A DNA stretch of 8,846 bases, taken from NCBI GenBank assembly GCA_020425915.1, contig JAGQQZ010000266.1, forward strand, positions 1-8,846, written 5' to 3'. This stretch comes from Planctomycetota bacterium. GTDB lineage: Bacteria > Planctomycetota > UBA1135 > UBA2386. Under the pieces are notes generated by a model. The model had not been told where the DNA came from, did no database searches, and saw only the letters and a list, made by a program, of their open reading frames with translations. The position numbers and the translations under genes were made by a program. Below, one piece after another: positions 1 to 5,992 of this stretch (the first letter of the stretch is position 1; every line of letters starts with the position of its first letter).

Positions 1-1360
1 AGCGACGATGGCGTCCGCGGTAGTCGAACATCAACGTGTCGAGCGGGACCGGCTCGTCGTGTTCGTCCAGCAGCGTGAACAGTCGGTCCGCGACGGTCGT
101 GACGCGGACGTGGACCCACTCGCCGCGGTCGGCATCGATCTCGATCGAGCGCTGGAGCGACTTGCGCAGAACGTAGACGACGACCTCGTGCGACGTCTCG
201 AGCGAGCGATCCGACAATTCGGAACGAACCTCGTCGAGGCGACGCGGGAGCAGGTCGCGGTCGCAGAGTTCGCGGAGCGCGCGGACGACGCGCGAATGGC
301 GCTCCGGCGGGCAGTCCGACAAGAAGCCGTCGTGGAAGTAGAACTCGTCCGGGAAGAGCAGGGCCGCCAGGCGCAGCGGAGCGTCCCGGTGTGCCCGCCC
401 GGCTCGGCCGGGGTCGAGCAGGCCGCCCGGTGTGGCTCGGTCGGGGGTCAGGATCGCGTCGGTCGCGGCGAGCTCACTGCGGATCGTCCGAGCGAAGCGA
501 TCGAGGACCGCACTGCATTCCTCCGCGAGAAGTCTGCGCATCGCGGTCTCCGCGGCGAGGACTTCCGCTTCGGCTCGTCGCTGCTCCGCGGCGATCTGCC
601 ACGGCTGCTTCGCCGGCTGGTCCAGACCGATTCGGAGGGTGAGCAGAAGTCCGGCCGCGTCTTCGATGCGATCGAGCAAGCAGGCGAGCAGCGGCTCGAA
701 CAGCGACTCGCGGCCGAGCGTGGGCACGATCGGGTCGGTGCCCCGACGGACGGTGCGTGCGATCTCGCGCCGCACCGCGGCGAGACCGATCGGGTCGAGG
801 AAGTCGGGTTCGTCGCGTTCGGCCGAGAGCAGGTCGCCGACCGTGGTCAGCCCGCGTTCGCGGACGACTCGCACCGCGGTGTCGGGCAGGATCAACTCGT
901 CGAGGCGAAGCTCGAGGAGCTCGTCCGGCAGCAGTGCCGAACCGTTCGGAATCGGCGCCAGGACCTCTTGGCTGAGTCGTCGGAGCGCGTCGGCATCGAC
1001 GCCGCGGATCGTGCAGAGTTCCTCGGGCGGAGTCGTGGCGAAATGGCCGACCGTCGTGAACCCTGCCTTCGCCAGCACCGCGACGACGGGCGATCGCGAC
1101 ACGTCCGCGAGTTCGCGGTCGAGCGCCAGGGTGGAGAGGTCGATGTCGGGAGCGTGCTCGACGAAGCCGTGCAATCGTTGGCGTAGCGACTCGAAAGTCT
1201 TTCGGCCGCAGTTCGGGGCGGTCGTGAATTCGGATTCGGTACAGCCCAGAGCCTCCGCCACGGTCGTGAGACCGAGGTGTTGGCAGGCGTCGCGGGCGCG
1301 CTTGTTGAGCTGCAGATGTGCGAGCTCGAACGCCAGACGGGCTTCCCGATCGATCGTCAT
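1..1360 (-). CDS. Regulator-like protein with three RNA polymerase alphaCTD-like repeats and a sigma-region-4-like segment (C-terminus cut by window edge)
   Basis: The reading frame starts at the ATG at 1360-1358, overlapping the upstream stop as ATGA, and stays open for 453 codons to the left edge; the 3' end is missing. Residues 8-66 align well by eye with the E. coli alpha C-terminal domain: R21 sits at the place of R265, and N50, G52, K54 and T55 at the places of N294, G296, K298 and S299. Residues about 76-136 and 147-207 are two more diverged copies (GFTTVGHF, GLTTVGDLL) lacking the GKKS loop. Residues 230-280 resemble sigma-70 region 4 (RIGLD at 243-247, then a helix-turn-helix-like spacing), but the recognition helix is not conserved. 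Residues 330-418 and 421 onward look like winged-helix segments. There is no signal peptide, so it is probably cytoplasmic. A role in binding DNA or RNA polymerase is inferred from the domains; target and sign of regulation are unknown. It is the third gene of the apparent operon. Confidence 0.82.
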   Translation of the reverse strand, partial: MTIDREARLAFELAHLQLNKRARDACQHLGLTTVAEALGCTESEFTTAPNCGRKTFESLRQRLHGFVEHAPDIDLSTLALDRELADVSRSPVVAVLAKAGFTTVGHFATTPPEELCTIRGVDADALRRLSQEVLAPIPNGSALLPDELLELRLDELILPDTAVRVVRERGLTTVGDLLSAERDEPDFLDPIGLAAVRREIARTVRRGTDPIVPTLGRESLFEPLLACLLDRIEDAAGLLLTLRIGLDQPAKQPWQIAAEQRRAEAEVLAAETAMRRLLAEECSAVLDRFARTIRSELAATDAILTPDRATPGGLLDPGRAGRAHRDAPLRLAALLFPDEFYFHDGFLSDCPPERHSRVVRALRELCDRDLLPRRLDEVRSELSDRSLETSHEVVVYVLRKSLQRSIEIDADRGEWVHVRVTTVADRLFTLLDEHDEPVPLDTLMFDYRGRHRR

Positions 1361-2361
1361 CGACGCGGAGCGAGACGGAGTGAGCGGAACGTCGGGGGGG
1401 TCACCAGGCGACGGGAGTAGGCTTCGAACTCGGCGAGTCCGACCGTCTCGCGAAGCTCGTCCTCGTCGAGCCCGAACCGTAGCCAGGCCGAGCCGGCCGC
1501 CGAACGACATGCCGCGTCGCCGCAGGCGAGCACCGAACGAAGACCCGGTCGTGCGTCGGCTGCCGGCAGACGCGTCAGCATGCCGACGATCCGGCGGCGA
1601 GCCGATGCGTTCGAAGATTCGAATCGTGCCGCGAGGCGCGCACCTGCGGTCTCCGGGTCCAATCGCAGGACCGCGCGCTCGGTCGCCGCGGCGAAGCTCG
1701 CATGGGATCCGTCGACGAGGTCGTCGACGAGTTCGGGGACGAGCTCGCTCATCCCGAGGCGTGAAGCCGCGGTGAGCAGTCCGATGGTCGTGCGATCCTG
1801 ACGCCCGAGCGCAGCGCGGACCTCGGCACGAATTCGGTCACGCTGGGGGCCCGTTGCCGACGGCAGCTCGGTCAGCGTGGGGAGCGCGAGCGCCGCGTCG
1901 CGTCGAACGCGTTCCGAGGTCGAGTCCAGGCCCGACGTCAGGATCTCGAGCCGTGAAGCGCCGACGGTGCACAGCGCCGTCACGTGTGCGACGACTTCGG
2001 GCTCGGCGGAGACCACCGCGCGGCTGCCGCCGCCGACCAGGACACGGCCGCGCGTCGAGTCGTTGCGCAGGAACACGACGTAGCCGGCGCCCGGCAGCAG
2101 GCCTTGCAGTGCGCGGCCGCAGGCGCGGCCACCGGGTTCGGTGAGCTCGAACACGCGTTCGCCCGCGTCGCCCTTCAGCGTTTCCAGTCGCTGCAGGACC
2201 GTTCGCACGGTCGCTGGGTCGTGAGGATCGCTCGCGAGCACGCGGACCCGCAGCACGGCGTCCGCTCGAGTGCAGAGGCTCGCGAGCGTGGACGCACCCT
2301 GCTGTGCGGACGCGGTGGCCGCGACGAGGAGCAACGAGATTCCGGTCGTGATGGTGCGCAT
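1357..2361 (-). CDS. Secreted protein with TIMP/netrin-like N-terminal domain and HEAT-like repeats
   Basis: A 334-residue protein. The ATG at 2361 is chosen because it opens directly into a signal peptide (hydrophobic core about residues 8-16, likely cleavage after ASA at 17-19); the frame is open further upstream but that part is arginine-rich and overlaps the preceding gene. Residues 28-125 follow the pattern of a TIMP/NTR OB-fold: a Cys followed by an ADAVLRVRV strand (C30), LKGD at 62-65, ACG at 80-82, a GYVVFLRN strand at 93-100, and C131. The N-terminal Cys-x-Cys that animal TIMPs use to inhibit metalloproteases is absent. Residues about 137-300 form paired Ala/Leu-rich helices like HEAT repeats; C280 and C285 could pair. 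It starts 5 bases after the stop of the lipoprotein gene and has no clear Shine-Dalgarno, so translation is probably coupled. Its stop overlaps the next start as ATGA. The likely location is periplasm or cell exterior. The function is unknown; a binding scaffold for the neighbouring protease-like protein is speculation. Confidence 0.82.
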   Translation of the reverse strand: MRTITTGISLLLVAATASAQQGASTLASLCTRADAVLRVRVLASDPHDPATVRTVLQRLETLKGDAGERVFELTEPGGRACGRALQGLLPGAGYVVFLRNDSTRGRVLVGGGSRAVVSAEPEVVAHVTALCTVGASRLEILTSGLDSTSERVRRDAALALPTLTELPSATGPQRDRIRAEVRAALGRQDRTTIGLLTAASRLGMSELVPELVDDLVDGSHASFAAATERAVLRLDPETAGARLAARFESSNASARRRIVGMLTRLPAADARPGLRSVLACGDAACRSAAGSAWLRFGLDEDELRETVGLAEFEAYSRRLVTPPTFRSLRLAPRR

Positions 2362-2366
2362 CGGTG

Positions 2367-5300
2367 TCACTTCAGCAGGAGGCGGTGGCGCAGGTACGCG
2401 AGGTTGAGATCGCGGAACGCGTAATCGAGGGTCACGAGCCCGTCGTATCCGACGGCCGCGGCCATGATGTCCGAGAGGTTCGCGTACTCGTTGTGCAGCG
2501 ACGCATCGCCGTGCAGCTCGTACGATTCGCGCCCTGGCGCGACGAGCCCGAGTGAATGGCCCGCCTCGTGCGCGAGGATCGTCCCGATCGCCGTCGCCCA
2601 TTGGTCGGCCGCGATGAAGATCTGGTTGTAGCGAGCGCGCTCGAGCGTGCTCGCGGTCGCGTAGTCGAAGGACGCGCTGATGACGGTTGCGTCCCGCGCG
2701 TCCGTGCCGACGGGGTCGCCGCCCATGTCCGGTTGGATCGGGAGGAACGCCTGCCCGAACGTCGTGACGAACGATGGATAGACGTCGTCGTGGATGCTCG
2801 CCTCGTAGAGGAAGAGCTCGGCGGGGAACACACCGACGCCCGGGTTCACGCCGGTGTTGTTGTCGTTGAAGCGCGCGTTCCGGTAGTCGTAGAGCGCGCG
2901 TCCTAGCGTTCCCGACGTTTCGTCACCGTAGCCACGATTCGAAGCGCCTTCCGGATCGAAGCCGCCGAGCGCCATCTGCATGCTGGCGACGCCGAGGGGT
3001 TGGCGGTGGGTGAAGCGGATCGGGACCGAATCGGAACCGAGTCGACCGCCGTTCGGCTTACGCTCGTACAGCTGGTGCACGCGCGACAGGATCCCGTCGC
3101 GCAGCACCTCGAACATCCGGTCGTTGATCGTGCCGATGCCCGCGTCGCTCGCGAAGCCGAGGCGGTAGAGGTCGTCCAGGAAGTCGCCGCGACCGTTGCC
3201 GTCACGATCGAGGTCGAGCCGCAGCCAGACGACCTGCGTTCGTTCGAACGGGACGACGTCGTCGGTGGCGCCTGCGACGTCGAACTTGAAGTCGGCGGCC
3301 ACTCCGAGGTTGCCGGAGAGGTCGCGGACGCGCGCGGTCAACGTGTACGACCCCGGTGAGAGTTCGTGCGTCGAGGGCACGCGGTAGGTGACGGTCGTCG
3401 GTTCGACGATGGCGGTCGCGAACACCGTCTCGGAATCGATCGTCGAAGGACCGGAGATCGTGATCTCCGCGCTCGACATGTCCTGGTTGTAGGTGTTCGA
3501 GTCGATCGCCGAGACGTTGACCTCGAAACCGAACGGCGGCATCACCAGGTCGTCGGCGCGCAGCGCGTTCGTCGCGTTGAGAGTCACGGCGACGCTGGGC
3601 TCGAGCGCATCCACCTGGGAGTAGATCCGGAACTGCGAGGCCGCGGATTCCTCGAGCCAGTTCCCCGACGATTCCCGAACGCCGTCGGGGCCGCCGACGA
3701 TCGTGAAGAAGTAGAGCGTCCCGACGTTCAGGTCGTTGGTCGGCGTGAATCGGATCACCCGATCCGCGCGGATGAGTTCGACCGTTCCGTCGATCAGCCC
3801 GCCGCCCTGCTCCTGCAGGTAGACCGTCGCAGGTCCGACGGTGAACGGGTCGAGTGGAGAATCGAACACGGCGCTGACGACCGTGTCCCGACTGATCGCG
3901 TTGCTGCCATTCAGGGGGGCGATCAGGACCTCGGGCAGCGTCGGGTCGTTCGAAGTGCGGAATCCGATCGTGATGTGCGACGGCATGTAGTTGCCGGCGA
4001 CGTCGCGGATCCCCTCGGCTCCGCCGGCGACGCGAATCACGTAGTCGGTGGACGCCTCGAGTTGGACGAGCGGCGCGACCTTGATCGTGGCGTCGGCGTT
4101 CTCGGTGGTGATCGTGATCGGTACCGAAGTGCCGGCCGTGTCGCGGAGCGTGATCAGGGTCGAGTCGATCCGGGCAGGGTCGAGCGAACCGTCGAAGCGC
4201 AGCTTCGGCTTCGCGTTTGGCGAAACCGCCGTGGCGCCGTCGGCGACCGTCGAACTCGACAGCATCGGCGGCGTCGCGTCGGTGCCGATCGTGAACAGGA
4301 TCACCGCGGAGGCGGGCAACGAGTTACCGCTGACGTCGGTGACTCCGCCGGCGCCGCCGGTCAGTCCGACGGAGTAGGCGCGGCCGACGACGAGCGGCGC
4401 GGTGGGCACGAAGCGCAGCGTCTTCTGGTCCGGACTGGTCTGAGTCGTGTAGGGCACGATGTTCGCGAATTCGTCGACGAACACCACCGAGCCCGTTTCT
4501 ACCGTCAGCGGGTCCATGGAATCGTCGAAGGTGAAGCGCGGTTCGATCTCGGGAGAACGCAGCGCGCCACCGTTCGGCCAGCTCGTCAGGAGCGTCGGCG
4601 GCGTCGCGTCACTGGCGGTCGTGAACCCGATCGAGTGTGACGAAACCAGTCCGTTACCGGACGCATCCTGCACCCCCGACGCGCCGCCGAGAGCGACCAG
4701 CACGAAGCCTCGGTTGCCGGGCAGATCGATCACGGGATCGACCGTCAGGCGGCTGCCGTCGACGGCAGCCGCCGTGGCGAACGTCGATCCGAACACGTCC
4801 TTCAAGTAGACCGTGGTCGGAGTCACGGAAGTCGGAGAGAGGTCCTCGTCGAAATCGATCGTGATCGCCGCTGTGCGAGAAACCCCCGACGCTCCGTCGG
4901 CCACGCTCGCGTTGGCGACCGTGGGTGGCGTCGTGTCGATCGTGCGGAACCCGAACGAGTATTCCTCTTCGAGCAGCTTCCCGTCGACGTCGCAGGTCAG
5001 GGCGGAGAGCTGGAAGACGTAGTCCGTCTCGATCGCGAGTGGACTGTCCGGTCGGAATCGCACGGTCCGACCGCTCCCGGTCACCGAGAACGACCCGGCC
5101 ACGGGAGCACCGGTGCCGTCGAGCTTCAGCCAGGTGTCCGGTTCCGCCGTGCACTCCTGCGCGATGACTCCGTCGAACTCGATCGCGATCTCGGCGTTGA
5201 CCGGGACTTGGACCGCGCCGTCGGCGGGAAAGGTCGCGGAAACACGAAGCGTGTCGACGAGCAGCGAGAACACGTCGCCGCCACCGCCACCAGGGTTCGA

Positions 5301-5381
5301 GTTTCCGGCCGTTCCTCCACCGCCGCATCCGGCGGCGAGGAGGCCGATCAGGCCGATGCAAAGTGTCGCGTTCTTCCCCAT
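2367..5381 (-). CDS. Large multidomain lipoprotein: Ig-like (Big_5/SbsA) repeats plus C-terminal metalloprotease-like domain
   Basis: A 1004-residue protein. The ATG at 5381 is chosen because it begins a lipoprotein signal (hydrophobic stretch 6-17, lipobox LAAGC with C19) followed by a Gly/Ser/Asn-rich linker (20-36); the frame extends 47 codons upstream without a signal. Five Ig-like domains of about 110 residues follow (about 46-149, 150-258, 259-368, 369-479, 480-590), each opening with a TPP- or LP-type linker and a short motif such as ADGASGV, with DxSGN near the end. C77 and C130 in the first could form a disulfide; no other Cys occurs in the mature chain beyond C19. A sixth beta domain spans about 591-704. 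D725, D727, N729, R731, D733 and D736 form an EF-hand/dockerin-like loop. H938-E939-x-x-H942 with G945 and a DIM turn at 971-973 suggests a zinc metalloprotease of metzincin type, though position 948, where the third His would lie, is Ala. It is likely membrane-anchored and surface-facing or periplasmic. It is the first gene of the apparent three-gene unit. The substrate is unknown. Confidence 0.93.
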   Translation of the reverse strand: MGKNATLCIGLIGLLAAGCGGGGTAGNSNPGGGGGDVFSLLVDTLRVSATFPADGAVQVPVNAEIAIEFDGVIAQECTAEPDTWLKLDGTGAPVAGSFSVTGSGRTVRFRPDSPLAIETDYVFQLSALTCDVDGKLLEEEYSFGFRTIDTTPPTVANASVADGASGVSRTAAITIDFDEDLSPTSVTPTTVYLKDVFGSTFATAAAVDGSRLTVDPVIDLPGNRGFVLVALGGASGVQDASGNGLVSSHSIGFTTASDATPPTLLTSWPNGGALRSPEIEPRFTFDDSMDPLTVETGSVVFVDEFANIVPYTTQTSPDQKTLRFVPTAPLVVGRAYSVGLTGGAGGVTDVSGNSLPASAVILFTIGTDATPPMLSSSTVADGATAVSPNAKPKLRFDGSLDPARIDSTLITLRDTAGTSVPITITTENADATIKVAPLVQLEASTDYVIRVAGGAEGIRDVAGNYMPSHITIGFRTSNDPTLPEVLIAPLNGSNAISRDTVVSAVFDSPLDPFTVGPATVYLQEQGGGLIDGTVELIRADRVIRFTPTNDLNVGTLYFFTIVGGPDGVRESSGNWLEESAASQFRIYSQVDALEPSVAVTLNATNALRADDLVMPPFGFEVNVSAIDSNTYNQDMSSAEITISGPSTIDSETVFATAIVEPTTVTYRVPSTHELSPGSYTLTARVRDLSGNLGVAADFKFDVAGATDDVVPFERTQVVWLRLDLDRDGNGRGDFLDDLYRLGFASDAGIGTINDRMFEVLRDGILSRVHQLYERKPNGGRLGSDSVPIRFTHRQPLGVASMQMALGGFDPEGASNRGYGDETSGTLGRALYDYRNARFNDNNTGVNPGVGVFPAELFLYEASIHDDVYPSFVTTFGQAFLPIQPDMGGDPVGTDARDATVISASFDYATASTLERARYNQIFIAADQWATAIGTILAHEAGHSLGLVAPGRESYELHGDASLHNEYANLSDIMAAAVGYDGLVTLDYAFRDLNLAYLRHRLLLK
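2463..2570 (-). other. Metalloprotease active-site region (HEAGH motif to Met-turn-like DIM)
   Basis: Bases 2570-2556 encode H-E-A-G-H, followed by SLGL, which matches the HExxHxxG core of zincin and metzincin proteases. The usual third ligand (His or Asp three residues after the Gly) is replaced by Ala948. H957 (in ELHGD) and H963 (in SLHNEY) lie just before the DIM turn at residues 971-973 and are candidate displaced zinc ligands. Activity is therefore plausible but not shown. Confidence 0.7.
3174..3209 (-). other. EF-hand/dockerin-like calcium-binding loop in the lipoprotein
   Basis: Residues 725-736 read DRDGNGRGDFLD, with acidic or Asn residues at loop positions 1, 3, 5, 9 and 12 and Gly at 6, as in EF-hand and dockerin loops. 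It sits at the start of the protease-like region and probably binds calcium for folding. It is a single loop with no evident second copy, so it is not a dockerin pair. Confidence 0.6.
3612..5246 (-). repeat. Five tandem Ig-like domain repeats inside the lipoprotein gene
   Basis: The Ig-like modules recur about every 330 bases (110 codons). The junction between domains 2 and 3 and that between domains 3 and 4 share the identical 16-mer tcggcggcgtcgcgtc at 4595-4610 and 4265-4280, exactly 330 bases apart. The other junctions (about 4918-4957 and 3929-3971) are clearly related but diverged. This points to internal duplication of modules, with domains 2-4 the most alike. Boundaries are estimated from the linkers. 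Confidence 0.8.
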
Positions 5382-5390
5382 AGCGGTGGC

Positions 5391-5400
5391 TTCTTCCCCA
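5391..5400 (-). promoter_or_regulatory. Probable ribosome binding site of the lipoprotein gene, also one arm of a direct repeat
   Basis: On the minus strand this reads TGGGGAAGAA, a purine-rich Shine-Dalgarno-like stretch 9 bases before the ATG at 5381. The same 10 bases recur at 5371-5380, where they begin within the start codon itself. The two copies are 20 bases apart, start to start. Confidence 0.5.
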
Positions 5401-5524
5401 GGTGTCGTCGCTTGTGATCGGGTCACCTCCGATGACGGTTGAACGATTTCTCTCGGATCGAGCGAACAACCGATGGCAGCGTCATGCCGTGGTGGGGCGG
5501 CGGGTGTACGCGTGCGCAACACCT

Positions 5525-5540
5525 GCGCGGCGAGCCGCGC
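5525..5540. other. GC-rich stem-loop upstream of the lipoprotein gene
   Basis: The arms gcgcgg (5525-5530) and ccgcgc (5535-5540) are perfectly complementary around a 4-base loop. No T-run follows on either strand, so it is not a standard intrinsic terminator. It may be chance in DNA this GC-rich. Confidence 0.3.
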
Positions 5541-5573
5541 GCGGGCATGCCGCGCTGCGTGCTCTGGGCGGTG

Positions 5574-5596
5574 CGATCGTCACTTGAGGACGATCG
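5574..5596. other. 8-bp inverted repeat in the intergenic region
   Basis: cgatcgtc (5574-5581) and gacgatcg (5589-5596) are perfect complements separated by 7 bases. It could be an operator or a weak terminator hairpin. The core CGATCG is itself palindromic and frequent in this DNA, which lowers its weight. Confidence 0.3.
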
Positions 5597-5712
5597 GTCT
5601 GCCGACGACGCCGTGCGCGGTGCGAACTGGCGCTGTCCGACGGGTCGATGTCGTCGGGACTTCCCGGCGCCGGACGTGTGGGCGCACGTCGCGCTGGGCG
5701 TTTCGCGTCATT

Positions 5713-5729
5713 CGCCCGTGGCACGGGCG
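5713..5729 (-). terminator. Possible terminator hairpin after the nrdJ / small membrane protein unit
   Basis: cgcccgt (5713-5719) and acgggcg (5723-5729) form a 7-bp GC-rich stem with a 3-base loop, beginning 13 bases after the stop codon of the small gene on the minus strand. The position suits a terminator, but the following bases (AATGACGCG) contain no T-tract, so it may act only as an mRNA 3'-end structure. Confidence 0.35.
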
Positions 5730-5742
5730 CCAGCGCCGCGAA

Positions 5743-5952
5743 TCAGTCGCGGAACGGGCCGATGCCGCGGGCGCGCATCGGCACGGCGACCAGTGCCATG
5801 CCGAAGAACAGGAACGTGCAGCCGACGATCACTCGGAGTAGGTCTTCGAACACGAGGATCGAGAAGCCGAGCAGGATCAGCAGCGCGCCAGGGGCGAACA
5901 TCATCCACGAGGGAGGACGCTTGCCGCCGGACAGATTGACCTGGATCACCAT
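5743..5952 (-). CDS. Small protein with two predicted membrane segments
   Basis: A 69-residue protein starting at the ATG at 5952, 17 bases after the nrdJ stop, and ending in TGA at 5745-5743. There is a short polar start, then two hydrophobic stretches at about residues 17-35 and 40-58, joined by an Asp-containing turn (FEDLLR), and a basic tail with RAR near 60-62. Two helices with a tight loop and a PGALLILLGF pattern recall short two-helix membrane families such as DUF3096, but that assignment is only a resemblance. The Shine-Dalgarno is weak, and the gene is probably read on the nrdJ transcript. The hydrophobic pattern makes this frame far more credible than the overlapping Arg/Ala-rich frame on the same strand. 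Function is unknown; a link with nucleotide reduction is not implied. Confidence 0.65.
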   Translation of the reverse strand: MVIQVNLSGGKRPPSWMMFAPGALLILLGFSILVFEDLLRVIVGCTFLFFGMALVAVPMRARGIGPFRD

Positions 5953-5966
5953 GGAACGCCCGTGGC

Positions 5967-5992
5967 GCGCTACGAGCAGCCGCTCGTAGCGC
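5967..5992 (-). other. Perfect 11-bp hairpin across the nrdJ stop codon
   Basis: gcgctacgagc (5967-5977) and gctcgtagcgc (5982-5992) are exact complements around a 4-base loop. The nrdJ stop TAG (5972-5970) lies in the 3' arm of the transcript hairpin. The ATG of the next gene begins 14 bases after the hairpin. No T-tract follows, so full termination is not expected; attenuation, RNA stabilisation or control of the downstream gene is possible. Confidence 0.6.

Larger units (their letters stand above)
5382..5742. other. Intergenic region without a credible gene
   Basis: About 360 bases separate the little membrane-protein gene from the lipoprotein gene. Open frames here encode only Arg/Ala/Pro-rich low-complexity peptides and lack ribosome sites. 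The region holds stem-loops at 5525-5540, 5574-5596 and 5713-5729, an orphan GGAGGTGA at 5423-5430 and the RBS repeat. A promoter for the lipoprotein unit should lie here, but no -35/-10 pair is convincing; TTGTTC at 5469-5464 has no recognisable -10 at proper spacing. Confidence 0.7.

Noticed and set aside
8..1186. 392-residue plus-strand open frame, and an overlapping 447-residue frame at 432-1775
   Set aside because: Both lie antisense to the alphaCTD-repeat gene and are Arg/Glu/Ser-rich without recognisable motifs. Long antisense frames are expected in GC-rich coding DNA, and the minus frame has clear family features.
3366..4640. 424-residue plus-strand open frame
   Set aside because: It is antisense to the Ig-like repeats of the lipoprotein gene, is highly Arg/Asp-rich and shows no domain.
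5414..5426. Palindrome gtga-N5-tcac near the orphan Shine-Dalgarno
   Set aside because: Four-base arms are expected by chance and there is no second copy.
5441..5469. Possible promoter (TTGTTC plus a hexamer 17 bases on)
   Set aside because: The hexamer at -10 spacing is TCGTTC, which does not resemble TATAAT, and no alternative sigma pattern was recognised.
5482..5724. 80-residue minus-strand frame in the intergenic region
   Set aside because: Low-complexity Arg/Pro/Ala sequence with no hydrophobic core, no ribosome site and no resemblance to a known family.
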